Position numbers and translations under genes: made by a program. Positions 39,003-48,877 of a DNA stretch of 64,000 nt are shown here, one piece after another. Numbering within the stretch: the stretch's first letter is position 1; every line of letters begins with the position of its first letter. The stretch lies in assembly GCA_022071965.1 (NCBI GenBank), contig JAJVIQ010000003.1:306356-370355 (forward strand). The letters run 5' to 3'. Under the pieces are notes generated by a model. The model searched no databases. It was not told the DNA's origin and worked only from the letters and a program-made list of their open reading frames with translations. The stretch is from Gammaproteobacteria bacterium (GTDB lineage: Bacteria > Pseudomonadota > Gammaproteobacteria > JAJPIJ01).

Positions 39003-39362
39003 AGCGTCCGGGAACGGGGCGCGGATGCGGCGATCGGCGGCCAGGTACCTCTCGATGCGCCGGCACATCGCGCCGCCATTCCGCGCCGCCATTCCACGCC
39101 GAATCGGTCGAGGCGAACGTCGGGGGCGAGGCGGCGCGTCACAGCGCAGGCGGATCTCCCGGCCGTGACCGTTCATGCCCGGGCTGGAAGGCCCGGCCGC
39201 CCCTCGCGGATCCCGCCCCGTGGGTGGCCAGCCGGGTCCGGTCTCCTTCTACCTCGCCTGCGCCCCCCCTTTTCCTCGCCGCACTCCCGCTTCGCGCCCG
39301 CGCCCCCGGGCATCGTGGCGCGCAGGGAAGTCCGGCGCGCCCGCTGCGTGAGGCCCCCGCCG
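39003..39362. other. Convergent intergenic region, no gene seen
   Basis: These 360 bases lie between two convergent genes. They are GC-rich and contain only compositional ORFs. I see no strong terminator hairpin with a T-run. Confidence 0.35.
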
Positions 39363-39821
39363 CTACCAGCGGATGTAGAACATGGCCTTCGCCAGAAAGA
39401 CGATCAGCACGACGTGACAGAACACGCTGAGATGGATCAGCTGAAAATGTCGCGACTTGAGCTTCCGGGCGCCGCTGAGCGTCAGCGCGGTGATGAAGTG
39501 CACGAGCACGCTCAGCGCCAGAACCACCTTGATCGAAAGCATCAGCGCAAAGCTGCTGGAAAAAGGGTGGGCGAGGACGCCGCGGTATTGGTACGCCATG
39601 GCGATGCCCGCGCCATACAGCACCAACATCACGAACGGCATCAGCCGCCGCGCGCGCGCTCCGATCGCGATCTCCACGGTGCGCATGACCTCGCGCCCGA
39701 CCGGCTTGCGGATGCCTTCGAGGATCAGCACTTCGAAGAACACGGCGCCGGCGAACATGATCGCGGCGAACAGGTGCAGGACGAGCAGTACGAAATGGCT
39801 CATGACCGCCACTTCCGACAT
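39363..39821 (-). CDS. CopD-like four-helix membrane protein
   Basis: This is a 152-residue protein with four membrane segments (about 7-30, 54-74, 84-106 and 128-148) and His residues on the helices (SHFVLLVLHLFAA, HFITALTLSG, HFQLIHLSVFCHVVL), a CopD/DUF2214-like pattern that could bind haem or copper. ATG 39821 overlaps the stop of the FmdE-like gene, so the two are coupled. Confidence 0.75.
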   Translation of the reverse strand: MSEVAVMSHFVLLVLHLFAAIMFAGAVFFEVLILEGIRKPVGREVMRTVEIAIGARARRLMPFVMLVLYGAGIAMAYQYRGVLAHPFSSSFALMLSIKVVLALSVLVHFITALTLSGARKLKSRHFQLIHLSVFCHVVLIVFLAKAMFYIRW

Positions 39822-40468
39822 CAGGCCGGGGTCAGCCACTCGCGGACATGGATCAGGCCCGGGTCGTCGGCGTGCTCGAGCAGCATGCGTTTCACGCGGT
39901 CCTGCCAGAGTGTCGCGAAGCGCGTCTGCTCGTCCGCGTTCGCGTGCCCGGCGACCGCCCTGGGGAAGAGCGAACGCATTGCCGCGTCGGATGGTATGCC
40001 GGAGATGTCAAGGTCGAGCATGGCGCCGCGCCCGGTATCGCGCCTGCGGAGTGCGAGCATGCTGTCGATGGGAGCGTCGAATTGCAGAAGGCCACGGCGC
40101 GCGAAGCGCCGGCCCGCCCCGATCCCGCCAAAGCCGGTCTCCGGCGCGGCGCCCGTGAGAAGCGTCGCGACGGCCGCGATCACGCCGGTCGTACCCTGAT
40201 CGCGCGCGTCGCGCAGGTACACCTCGATGCCGCCGCGTTCGGGCAGCTCGCCGCCATAGAGATGGATGAGGCCTCGGCGCACCATGAGAAAGGCCCCGGC
40301 GACGGTCGGGCAGGAGTGCCCCGCGAGCTTGACGGCATCGGCAAAGGTGTAGCTGATCGAGCCCTCCCGCGGCGCGCCCAGGAAGGCGGCGAGCGGGTCG
40401 CGCAGGGTGATGGTTGGGGCTGCCGGGAAAAAGTCAGGAAAGTCCATGATGCTGTGCAAGCGTGACAT
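39821..40468 (-). CDS. FmdE-family protein
   Basis: This is a roughly 215-residue soluble protein with the FmdE hallmark KLAGHSCPTVAGAFLM near residue 55 (conserved His and Cys) and ending in a helical segment. In methanogens FmdE accompanies formylmethanofuran dehydrogenase; here no such enzyme is present, and bacterial members have no settled role. Starts at 40468 (MSRLHSIMDFPDFF) and 40447 (MDFPDFF) are both plausible. It is cotranscribed with the CopD-like membrane gene. Confidence 0.7.
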   Translation of the reverse strand: MSRLHSIMDFPDFFPAAPTITLRDPLAAFLGAPREGSISYTFADAVKLAGHSCPTVAGAFLMVRRGLIHLYGGELPERGGIEVYLRDARDQGTTGVIAAVATLLTGAAPETGFGGIGAGRRFARRGLLQFDAPIDSMLALRRRDTGRGAMLDLDISGIPSDAAMRSLFPRAVAGHANADEQTRFATLWQDRVKRMLLEHADDPGLIHVREWLTPA

Positions 40469-40603
40469 TCGACGGCTCGCCCGATCACATGCGAACACGG
40501 GCGGGCGCAACGCGACGAGAGGCATTTATAACACATCACGTGGCGGGTATCCTCTCCGGGGGAGTAGCGGATAAAATCCTGCACTTTGAAGGAGGGCGCG
40601 ACG

Positions 40604-41071
40604 ATGAAGGGTGAACCAGCGGTGGTATCGGGCCTCAATGAATACCTGTCCTACGAACTGACCGGGCACCGGCAGTACCTGCTCCACGCCGGGATGTGCC
40701 GGCACTGGGGATTCGAACGCCTCGCCGCAATACAGGACGCCTATTGCGCCGAGGAGATCCGCCATGCCGCGAAGATCATCGCCCGCATCCTCCTCCTCGA
40801 CGGCACCCCGGCGCCGCCGGACTTCGGGGCGATCGTCGGTGCGCCGACGGTTCCCGAACAGCTGGCGCTCGACCGTGCGCTGGTCGGCCGGGCGATCGCG
40901 CATCTGCGCACGGCGATCGCTGGCTGTGAGCACAGCCACGACTTCGTGAGCCGCGATATGCTGCGCGAGATGCTCGACGACGAGGAGCACCACCTCCACT
41001 GGCTCGACACCCAGACCGTACTCATCAATCAGGTCGGGCTCGAGAACTACCTGCAGACGCAGACGGGTTGA
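40604..41071 (+). CDS. bfr: Bacterioferritin-like protein lacking haem Met and ferroxidase E94
   Basis: This 155-residue ferritin-like protein aligns with E. coli Bfr without gaps. Ferroxidase ligands E18, E51, H54, E127 and H130 are kept, but E94 is Val and the haem ligand M52 is Ile. The protein should therefore not bind haem in the usual way and its di-iron site is incomplete. Such subunits can assemble with a second Bfr type, as known for hetero-oligomeric bacterioferritins, but no partner gene lies here. An AAGGAGGGCG site precedes ATG 40604. Confidence 0.88.
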   Translation: MKGEPAVVSGLNEYLSYELTGHRQYLLHAGMCRHWGFERLAAIQDAYCAEEIRHAAKIIARILLLDGTPAPPDFGAIVGAPTVPEQLALDRALVGRAIAHLRTAIAGCEHSHDFVSRDMLREMLDDEEHHLHWLDTQTVLINQVGLENYLQTQTG

Positions 41072-41177
41072 GCATCCGCGAACGCAGGTCCGACGAGCGC
41101 CATGCGCGGATCGGCGCGGCCCGCCTCGCCGCGAGGCTCGCTGCGAGCACCGCCTCTGCGGCGTTCCGTTGCCTTCC

Positions 41178-42776
41178 TCAGCGTTCCTCGCGTGCGACCG
41201 GCGCGCTCCGCGCCGATTCCGCGCCCCGGCGCCCGGCGCGCGCCGGGGCCGCTTCGTCGCGCCGATCGGGCAGCGTCGGGAAATGCCGCGGAACGAACAG
41301 CAGCGCGAGCAGGATGCCCAGCGCCGGCAGGGCCATCGCGGCGAATACGTGGCGCGTCGCCACGTCGATCGCGTCGCGCAGCCACGCCTGCGCGGCCGGG
41401 TCGGTGCCGGGTGCGTGCAGCGCGTCGATCACCGCGTCGATCCGTCGCGGCAGCCCCGCGCCGTACGAGGCCGGTGCGGCCGCCAGCCGCGCCGACAGCG
41501 TGGCGTTGAAGATCGCTCCGACGATCGCCGCGCCAAGGCTCTGACCGAGATAGCGCGAGAACATGTTGGCTCCGGTCACCACGCCGCGGCGCTCCCAGCC
41601 GACGACCGACTGCGCGCCGATCAGCAGCGGCGTGGACAGCAATCCGAAGCCGGCGCCCAGCAGGACCTGCGTGATCACCGTGCCCCAGATCGGCGCCGGC
41701 TCGGGCAGTGCGTAGAAGGCCAGCAGCGCGACGACGATCAGCAGCGCACCACCGAGCGCGGCGTCGCGAAAACCGATCCGCATGTACGCGCGGGCCGACA
41801 GCGCCGAGGCCACCGGCCAGCCGATGCTCATGCAGGCCAGCACGAGCCCTGCGCCGATCGCCCCGAGCCCCTGCACCGACTGCGAGAAGGTCGGCAGGAA
41901 GGTCGACGGCGCCATCATCACCAAGCCCATGCCGATCATCGACAGGTTGCAGCCGCCGAGCAGGCGGTCGCGCCACAGCCAGCCGGGCATCACGGGCTCG
42001 GCGGCCCGACCCTCGACGCGCACGGCCAGCCCGGCGGCGATCGCCGCAACGCTGAACACCGCGGCGCTGGTCGGCGACAGCCACGGCCAGCTCTGCCCGC
42101 CCTGCAGCAGACCGACGATCAGCGCGCCGACGGCGACCAGCACGAGGCCCGCGCCCGCGTAGTCGATGCGCGGCTGCCGGGGCTCGAAGCGCTCGTGCAG
42201 GAACGCGCCGATCAGCGACAGCGCGGCGAGCCCGATCGGCAGGTTGATCAGGAAGATCCAGTGCCACGACGCGTAGTCGGCCAGGGCCCCGCCGATCACC
42301 GGGCCGGCGATCGCCGCGACACCCCAGACGCTGGACAGCCAGCCCTGGATTGCGCCGCGCTGGCGCACCGGATACAGGTCCCCGGCCAGCGTGGTCACCG
42401 AGGCCATGATCGAGCCGGCGCCCACGCCTTGCAGGCCGCGAAAGGCGATCAGCGAAGGCATGCTCCACGAGGCCGCGCAGGCGGCCGAGCCGGCGAGGAA
42501 CAGCAGCGTTCCGACCATCAGCACCGGTTTGCGGCCGACCAGGTCGGCGAGCTTGCCGTAGATCGGGATGGTGACCGTCTGCGCCAGCAGGTAGATGGAG
42601 AACACCCAGCTGAAGTGCGCGAAGCCGCCGAGGTCTCCGACGATCTGCGGGATCGCCGTCGCGACGATCGTCGTGTCCATCGCCGCCAGCATCATCGTGC
42701 ACATCAGCGCCGCGAGTATCCAGCGGCGCGGTTGCGCGCGCGCCGCCGATCCCTCTTCGATTCGCGCCGTGCTCAT
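41178..42776 (-). CDS. DHA2-type MFS multidrug efflux transporter
   Basis: This is a 532-residue, 14-helix MFS protein of the EmrB/QacA family. Motif A is visible (GKLADLVGRKPVLMVG), as is the motif C region (GWLSSVWGVAAIAGPVIGGA). The TM1 Asp is in MLAAMDTTIVATAIPQI. ATG 42776 gives a normal N-terminus; the frame continues open to 43034 into transposase debris. No emrA-like adaptor or TetR regulator is adjacent. Confidence 0.88.
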   Translation of the reverse strand: MSTARIEEGSAARAQPRRWILAALMCTMMLAAMDTTIVATAIPQIVGDLGGFAHFSWVFSIYLLAQTVTIPIYGKLADLVGRKPVLMVGTLLFLAGSAACAASWSMPSLIAFRGLQGVGAGSIMASVTTLAGDLYPVRQRGAIQGWLSSVWGVAAIAGPVIGGALADYASWHWIFLINLPIGLAALSLIGAFLHERFEPRQPRIDYAGAGLVLVAVGALIVGLLQGGQSWPWLSPTSAAVFSVAAIAAGLAVRVEGRAAEPVMPGWLWRDRLLGGCNLSMIGMGLVMMAPSTFLPTFSQSVQGLGAIGAGLVLACMSIGWPVASALSARAYMRIGFRDAALGGALLIVVALLAFYALPEPAPIWGTVITQVLLGAGFGLLSTPLLIGAQSVVGWERRGVVTGANMFSRYLGQSLGAAIVGAIFNATLSARLAAAPASYGAGLPRRIDAVIDALHAPGTDPAAQAWLRDAIDVATRHVFAAMALPALGILLALLFVPRHFPTLPDRRDEAAPARAGRRGAESARSAPVAREER

Positions 42777-42927
42777 CGAGGCAGCGTCCGGCCGGGCGAA
42801 CGGCTGCCGTCCGAGGGAACGGACGATGGGTCGTACGCGGCGGGACGAATGGCGTCCGGCAAACTTCCTGCCCTCGATCGAGTTCCGGTTCGCGGTGCAC
42901 GCGGCGCGAGCCCTGGCCCGGTTGTAC

Positions 42928-43330
42928 TCACGCCCAGTCGCCTGCTGCGGACGGCCGCGCGGGGTGATTGTCGCTGAGCACCTGCAGGCCTTCAAGCCGC
43001 CTGTAGCGGCGCTGCAGTGCCAAGCCCCCCGCATTGTTCGAGCGGCCGCGCGCCGACGAGGCGGAGGGTGGCCGCTTCGTTCGGAAAGTCGGCGGCGCTA
43101 TCGGCGCGCCGCCTGACGTCGGCGCTCCCGAGCGGGTTTGTCGAATGGAGTTGCGTGCGATGTGCCGCGGAGAGGCTCGTGTACGCGAGCCTCCCGGGCC
43201 CGGATCCGGCCATGAGCGCAGCGTGCCCGGGGACCTCGAGCCGCCGCTCATCGGCCACGATCCGCCACGGAACGCTCGCCGCCTCCCCGGGGTCCCGCGC
43301 GAAGGCGGTGATGATCCTGGATGGAGGATC
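42928..43330 (-). mobile_element. Decayed IS256-family transposase C-terminus
   Basis: Minus-strand frames read as the end of an IS256 (mutator-type) transposase: ITAFARDPGEAASVPWRIVA, then LAYTSLSAAHRTQLHSTNPL and DFPNEAATLRLVGA, and after a frameshift LQRRYRRLEGLQVLSDN. The usual ERLNGEIKRR after STNPL is damaged. Only about the last 130 codons remain and the catalytic residues are gone, so it cannot move by itself. Confidence 0.75.
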
Positions 43331-43389
43331 CCCGCGGAGGCACTTGACGTGTGCCTGTCCTCACATGGAGAGTGGGGTCGCGACGACCC

Positions 43390-43745
43390 CTTGAATCTGC
43401 ACAGTATCCATCGATCCGGCACACGGAGCGGCTGGCGCCCGCGGATATGGAACCCTCCGTGGGCCGCACCGGGGACTCCTGCGACAACGCACTGGCCGAG
43501 GCGATCATCGGGCGGTACAAGACCGAGGTCACCCACCCTCGCGGGCCGTGCAAGCATCCGGACGCCGTGGAATGCGCAACGCTGGAGTGGGTCGGACTGG
43601 CACCACCGGCGGCGGCCGAGAACCATCGGCGACATCCCGCCGGCGGAGAAGGAACTGGCGTGCCATCGCCAACGCGGCGAGTCGGCCATCGCGGCCTGAC
43701 TCGGACCAAACGGTCTCCGGCGAAGCCGGGGCGATCCACGATACT
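43390..43745 (+). mobile_element. Decayed IS3-family transposase (OrfB end)
   Basis: The plus strand reads SIRHTERLAPADMEPSVGRT, then GDSCDNALAEAIIGRYKTEV and ATLEWVG, the C-terminal integrase core of IS3-family OrfB with the DNALAE catalytic Glu. A frameshift near 43595 continues as HHRRRPRTIGDIPPAE to a stop at 43699. The following bases (ggtctccggcgaagccgggg) look like the IS terminal region. The 5' part of the transposase is missing. Confidence 0.8.
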
Positions 43746-43799
43746 CGGCGGAGGATCAGTGGAAGCGGCATCTGACGAGGCAATCGACGAGAGCGCAAG

Positions 43800-45533
43800 A
43801 TGACATCACGACTTCGTTTTGCTCGCGAAACATCGCATCCCGTTGCACTGACGCTTTGGGACCTCGTCGCCGTCTTGCTCGTTTTCGGTGGTCTGGTCCT
43901 GGCCGCGCAGGGCAGCCGGGGCCTCATGCAGCCTTTGCCCGAGCCGGGAATCGGCGTCATCGATCTCGATCCGTCCGTCTTGCCGGAATACGCGATCCGA
44001 ACGTCTCTTCGCATGCTGGCGGCGATGATACTGTCGCTCGTCTTCACCTTCACCTATGCGACCTGGGCCGCCAAGAGTCGGCGCGCCGAACAGGTCCTGA
44101 TCCCGCTTCTCGACATTCTGCAGTCCGTGCCGATCCTCGGTTTCATCTCGGTCACCGTGGTCTTCTTCATGTCGCTCGCCGCGGGCAGGGTCCTGGGCGC
44201 CGAGCTGGCCGCCGTCTTCGCCATCTTCACCAGCCAAGCCTGGAACATGGCGTTCAGCTTCTATCAGTCGCTGCGCACCGTGCCAAAGGAGCTTGCCGAG
44301 GCTTCGCGATCGCTCAGGCTCGGCCCTTGGATGCGCTTCTGGAAGCTGGAGGCGCCGTTCGCCATGCCCGCCCTGGTCTGGAACATGATGATGTCGATGT
44401 CCGGCGGCTGGTTCTTCGTCGTCGCCTGCGAGGCGATCAGCGTCGGAGACACGACCGTGACCCTGCCGGGCATCGGGTCTTACATCGCGCTCGCCGTCGC
44501 GCAGCGCGATCTCGGCGCAATCGGCTGGGCGATCGCCGGCATGCTCGTCGTGATACTCGTCTACGATCAGCTTCTGTTCAGGCCGCTCGTCGCCTGGTCC
44601 GATCGGTTCCGCTTCGAGCAGGAGACCGCGGTGACCCCGCCTCGCTCCTGGGTCTTGACCGCTTTCCGGCGTTCACTACTCGTGTCGCGGGCCGTTGCGC
44701 CGCTGGCGACAGTCTGGCAGTGGACCTACCGGATGACGGCGCTACCAGCCGAATCATCTCCCGCGCCCGCAAAGCGTGGTCGCGCCGCCGCGTGGCTCGA
44801 TCGACTGTGGTACAGCACAGTCGCTGCGATCTGCCTGATCGCCGCGTGGAGGGTTGCCGACTTCGCGCTGACCGGCCTCACTCCGGGTGACGTGGTCACG
44901 GCGATCCTGCTTGGTCTCGTCACCGCGGTGCGCGTCTTCGTGCTGATTGCGCTCGCAAGCATCATCTGGGTACCGATCGGCGTCTGGCTCGGACTGCGCC
45001 CCGCCGCCGCACGGTTCGCTCAGCCGATCGTCCAGTTCATGGCCGCGTTCCCCGCCAACCTCTTGTACCCTCTCGTCGTCTCGGCGATCGTTGCGTTCCG
45101 TCTCGATCCGGACGTCTGGCTGAGCCCGCTGATGATTCTCGGCACCCAATGGTACATCCTGTTCAACGTCATCGCCGGTGCATCGACGATCCCGGGCGAG
45201 CTGCGCGACATCGGTACCAACCTTGGCGTCCGCGGCTGGCTGTGGTGGCAGCGCATCGCCCTGCCCGCGGCATTCCCGTTCTACGTGACCGGCGCCGTCA
45301 CCGCCTCGGGGGGCGCCTGGAATGCCAGCATCGTCGCCGAGAGCGTGAGCTGGGGCCATACGAGGCTCGAGGCCCACGGTCTGGGCGCTTACATCGCCGA
45401 GGCGACCGCTGCGGGCGATTACCATCGCATCGTGCTCGGGATCGCCGTGATGAGCACCTTCGTCGTCATCATCAACCGCGCCTTCTGGCGTCCGCTCTAT
45501 GCACTCGCGGAACGCAAGTTCCGGCTCGGCTGA
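43800..45533 (+). CDS. ABC transporter permease, fused double domain (NitT/TauT-like)
   Basis: This 577-residue membrane protein is made of two permease domains in tandem. The EAA-like loops are [21 protein letters not shown] in the first half and [22 protein letters not shown] in the second. The two halves form the complete channel in one chain. The downstream gene is its ATPase, 11 bases away. No periplasmic binding protein is adjacent, so the substrate (nitrate, sulfonate, bicarbonate or other anion) cannot be told. It lies between IS3 and IS5 remnants. Confidence 0.87.
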   Translation: MTSRLRFARETSHPVALTLWDLVAVLLVFGGLVLAAQGSRGLMQPLPEPGIGVIDLDPSVLPEYAIRTSLRMLAAMILSLVFTFTYATWAAKSRRAEQVLIPLLDILQSVPILGFISVTVVFFMSLAAGRVLGAELAAVFAIFTSQAWNMAFSFYQSLRTVPKELAEASRSLRLGPWMRFWKLEAPFAMPALVWNMMMSMSGGWFFVVACEAISVGDTTVTLPGIGSYIALAVAQRDLGAIGWAIAGMLVVILVYDQLLFRPLVAWSDRFRFEQETAVTPPRSWVLTAFRRSLLVSRAVAPLATVWQWTYRMTALPAESSPAPAKRGRAAAWLDRLWYSTVAAICLIAAWRVADFALTGLTPGDVVTAILLGLVTAVRVFVLIALASIIWVPIGVWLGLRPAAARFAQPIVQFMAAFPANLLYPLVVSAIVAFRLDPDVWLSPLMILGTQWYILFNVIAGASTIPGELRDIGTNLGVRGWLWWQRIALPAAFPFYVTGAVTASGGAWNASIVAESVSWGHTRLEAHGLGAYIAEATAAGDYHRIVLGIAVMSTFVVIINRAFWRPLYALAERKFRLG

Positions 45534-45544
45534 AGGGATGCAAC

Positions 45545-46846
45545 ATGGACAGCATTCCGCTGCTGAACATCCAGGGCGTTCGCAAATCGTTCCGCAAGCC
45601 GGATGGCGGGGAGCTGCTCGTTCTCGACGGAATCGACCTCGCATTGCAGGAGGGCGAGATCATCGGCCTGCTCGGACGATCCGGTTCCGGCAAATCGACG
45701 CTGCTCAGGCTCATCGCCGGACTCTCCACTCCCGCGGCCGGATCGATCACCTTTCTGGGCCAGACTGTGACCGAACCACCACCCCGCATCGCCATGGTCT
45801 TTCAGAGCTCAGCCCTGTTTCCCTGGCTCACGGTGCAGGAGAACGTGCAACTGGGCCTGGAGGCGCTGGCACTGCCCCCCGAGGAGATCCGCCGCCGCGC
45901 GATCGACGCGATCGACCTGATTGGACTCGACGGCTTCGAGTCCGCGTACCCGCGCGAGCTCTCCGGTGGCATGCGCCAGCGCGTCGGATTCGCTCGCGCG
46001 CTGGTTGTACATCCCAACATACTCCTGATGGACGAGCCGTTCTCCGCGCTCGACGTGCTGACGGCGGAGACGTTGCGCACGGACTTCCTCGACCTGTGGT
46101 CGGAGGGCCAGCTCCCCATCAAGGGGGTGATCCTGGTCACCCACAATATCGAGGAAGCCGTCCTCATGTGCGACCGGATCCTCGTCTTCGGCAGCAATCC
46201 GGGTCGAGTCATCAAGGAAATCAGCGTGGACCTGCCGCACCCGCGCGCCCGCCTCGATCCCGGTTTTCGCGATCTGGTTGAGAGTATCTATGTGGAGATG
46301 ACCGGCGGGCCCGACACCGGTCGGGACGGCAAGCAGTTCGAGCGCTTCCCCGGCGCGGGCATCGGCACGATCCTGCCGCCGGTATCCTCGAATCTGTTGG
46401 CGGGGCTGCTCGAAGCCGTCGTGGGACCGCCTTACGACGGCAAAGCGGATCTTCCGGTCATCGCCACATCCCTTCAGATGGAGATCGACGACCTCTTTCC
46501 GGTCGTCGAGACCCTGCAGATGCTGAGATTCGCCGAAGTGGCGGGCGGCGACATCAGAATTACGCCCGAGGGCAGGCAGTTTGCCGATGCCGACACCGAT
46601 CGGCGCAAGCGTCTCTTCGCCCAGCATCTACTTGCCTATGTGTCGCTGGCAGCCCATATCCGGCGCGTGCTTGACGAGCGACCAAGCCATCGGGCGCCGT
46701 GGAGCCGCTTTGCGCACGAACTGGAGGATCGTATGTCGCCGAATGCTGCGGAGCAGACGTTGCGCACCATCATCGACCTGGGTCGGTACGCCGAGGTGTT
46801 TGCCTACGACGATCAGACGCATGTCTTCAGTCTGGACAATCCTTGA
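45545..46846 (+). CDS. ABC transporter ATP-binding protein with C-terminal AAA-associated domain
   Basis: This is a 433-residue protein. The NitT/TauT-type ATPase occupies residues 1-255 with Walker [10 protein letters not shown], signature LSGGMRQR, Walker B ILLMDEP and H-loop THN. The C-terminal 150 residues form the AAA-associated domain found in a subset of these importers ([20 protein letters not shown] and a helical end), possibly a regulatory or signal-binding part. It is paired with the fused permease gene directly upstream. Confidence 0.9.
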   Translation: MDSIPLLNIQGVRKSFRKPDGGELLVLDGIDLALQEGEIIGLLGRSGSGKSTLLRLIAGLSTPAAGSITFLGQTVTEPPPRIAMVFQSSALFPWLTVQENVQLGLEALALPPEEIRRRAIDAIDLIGLDGFESAYPRELSGGMRQRVGFARALVVHPNILLMDEPFSALDVLTAETLRTDFLDLWSEGQLPIKGVILVTHNIEEAVLMCDRILVFGSNPGRVIKEISVDLPHPRARLDPGFRDLVESIYVEMTGGPDTGRDGKQFERFPGAGIGTILPPVSSNLLAGLLEAVVGPPYDGKADLPVIATSLQMEIDDLFPVVETLQMLRFAEVAGGDIRITPEGRQFADADTDRRKRLFAQHLLAYVSLAAHIRRVLDERPSHRAPWSRFAHELEDRMSPNAAEQTLRTIIDLGRYAEVFAYDDQTHVFSLDNP

Positions 46847-46939
46847 GGCGACGGCAGCCGGCAGCAACGCAGGGCTGGGCAGGGCGGCCCCGTTCCCGGC
46901 GGCACGGCTTCCGATGCGATCCAGGGCGCGACGTTCAGC

Positions 46940-47218
46940 CATGCGAGGTCGGCGGCTCGACTGCCCGTCGATCGTCCGCTGCGGCCGGTGCGGCGAATGG
47001 TCGATGATGCGCTGGAGGGGCGTTCGCGGCGCTTCGAGGGACTCCACGCGGGCAACGGTCACCCCTCGATCACCGCGGCGCGAGTGATCCGCGCTCTGCC
47101 GTCACGGATTTTCCACTCGATCCGCTCCGGGCGCCGGCTGATGGAGCTGCCGGACCAAAACCTGCTGTCTTGCTGGTTCAACGACTCGGCCATCAGATTG
47201 CCATTCACCGCCGATTGA
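46940..47218 (+). mobile_element. Decayed IS5-family transposase N-terminus
   Basis: The frame ending at 47218 reads RLPVDRPLRPVRRMVDDALE, HPSITAARVIRALPSRIFHS and IRSGRRLMELPDQNLLSCWF, matching the DUF772-type N-terminus of IS5-family transposases (PLRPIRxMVDEAL, GRPSIPPExLLRALLLQxLYSIRSERxLMEQLDYNLLFRWF). The DDE catalytic part is absent. Confidence 0.75.
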
Positions 47219-48072
47219 GATTTCGCGCTGGCACCGCGATCGGGCCGTTGCGGCGACTTTTTGAGGGGCCTGCAAGCGCCTCGAGCTCGCCACCAGTCAC
47301 TGCGCGCGCGTTGCCGGCGCGCTCAAGCTTCGACTTCTCGATGTACACGGGCTGCCGCTGCACGTGATCGAATGGCAATACGAATGGCGTTCGTCCCTTC
47401 GGAAGAGCCTTTGGACGGACGATCGGTCGCAGCGTATGTACCTTCGTCTGCCGAGCGAATCCTCGCAGACCCGGTGTGCGCGAACACCGATTTGAATCCC
47501 GGGAAGCAGTGTCCGATGGCTGTCACCCCGGTCTTCCCCTGTCCGAAGTGGGCGATCCCCGGCTATTCCCACTCGATCACGAACGACCATTCCAGGCCGT
47601 TGATCTGCCTTGCGTCCCGAGGCAGGACGAGATGTCATGCCGTCACTGCTGCCGTCAACGCCTCGAGGCCCGGCGCTTGACGCCTCCCATCAGCGATTGC
47701 GAGGACCGCGCAGCCGCCGGAAACGCGGCGGCGGGCGGCCGCATCCAATGTGCAGGACGGCGCCATGCCCCGATCAGGAGATCGGTATCCGCCTCCGCCC
47801 CCGGATCGGTCCACCATCGAGGAGCACCTGATGTCCATGCCCAGCACCCCACGGCCCGTCGCGGCTCCCCGCCAGGACCGCGCCATGACAGTCGCCGCAC
47901 CGGCGGACCCGGCTCTGTGTTCCGAGGTCGCGCTGGCGCACAGCGGAGGACGTCGCCGGGTCCGGCGAGGCGCGGGACCAAAGAATGACGCCGGCCGATG
48001 CGCTGAGCGGGGATCGGGCCGCAGGCCTCGCCGGGACGAGCGAAGATTGACGACAGGAAAGGGGGATCCGGA
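47219..48072. other. Long non-coding or decayed stretch after the IS5 remnant
   Basis: In 854 bases I recognise no intact gene. On the minus strand a short frame ends ARQINGLEWSFVIEWE-stop near 47570 and looks like a real protein C-terminus that lost its upstream part; I cannot name it. The last 20 bases before folE contain its ribosome site (ggaaagggggatccgga). Confidence 0.35.
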
Positions 48073-48804
48073 ATGATCACCAGCCTCGCAACCCCCGTGT
48101 TCCGCAACGAGGGCGCCACGACCTCGTTGACGGCCTCCGGCCGCATCCGCCAGCGCCTGCGTGAGGCGGGGCATCGCTTCCACGCCAATGACAACATTGC
48201 GGCCTTCCTCCGCGCCGGCGAGCTCGACGAGCTGCGCGGCGAGGTCGAGGCGCGGATGCACGAGGTGCTGCGCGCGCTGGTGATCGACACGGCACGCGAC
48301 CACAACACCGTCGAGACGGCCCGCCGCGTGGCAAAGATGTTCATCGACGAGGTGTTCCGCGGCCGCTACGAGGAGCCGCCCGAGGTCACGAGCTTCCCCA
48401 ATGCCGCGCGGCTGAACGAGCTGATGATCGTCGGCCCGATCACGGTGCGCAGCGCCTGCTCGCATCATCTCTGCCCGATCATGGGCCGCGTCTGGATCGG
48501 AGTACTGCCGAACGCGGCGTCGGATCTGATCGGCCTGTCGAAATACGCGCGCCTGTGCGACTGGATCATGAGCCGGCCGCAGATCCAGGAGGAGGCCGTG
48601 ACGATGCTGGTCGGGGAGATCGAGCGCCGTGTTCGTCCCGACGGACTGGCGGTGGTCATGGAGGCAGACCACTTCTGCATGCACTGGCGCGGCGTCAGGG
48701 ATGGCCAGTCGGTGATGACGAATTCCGTCATGCGTGGAGCCTTCCTGAAGGACGAACGCCTGCGGCGCGAATTCCTCGGCCTCATGAAGCGCGGCCACGG
48801 CTGA
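48073..48804 (+). CDS. folE: GTP cyclohydrolase I
   Basis: This 243-residue enzyme makes dihydroneopterin triphosphate, the first step to folate and pterins. The zinc/catalytic motif is in ITVRSACSHHLCPIMG (Cys and two His), and the third zinc Cys is in EADHFCMHWRG. It carries an N-terminal extension of about 50 residues. The genes around it do not belong to folate synthesis, so it is more likely a second, accessory copy. Confidence 0.92.
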   Translation: MITSLATPVFRNEGATTSLTASGRIRQRLREAGHRFHANDNIAAFLRAGELDELRGEVEARMHEVLRALVIDTARDHNTVETARRVAKMFIDEVFRGRYEEPPEVTSFPNAARLNELMIVGPITVRSACSHHLCPIMGRVWIGVLPNAASDLIGLSKYARLCDWIMSRPQIQEEAVTMLVGEIERRVRPDGLAVVMEADHFCMHWRGVRDGQSVMTNSVMRGAFLKDERLRREFLGLMKRGHG

Positions 48805-48877
48805 TCCGGCGCAGGCTGGCAAGACGGCACCGACTGCGCCAGAATCGAAACTTGCGTCCCGGGAAACAGGAGCATCC

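Noticed and set aside
42777..43034. N-terminal extension of the DHA2 pump to 43034
   Set aside because: The extension runs through IS256 debris and is Arg-rich. ATG 42776 gives a normal transporter N-terminus.
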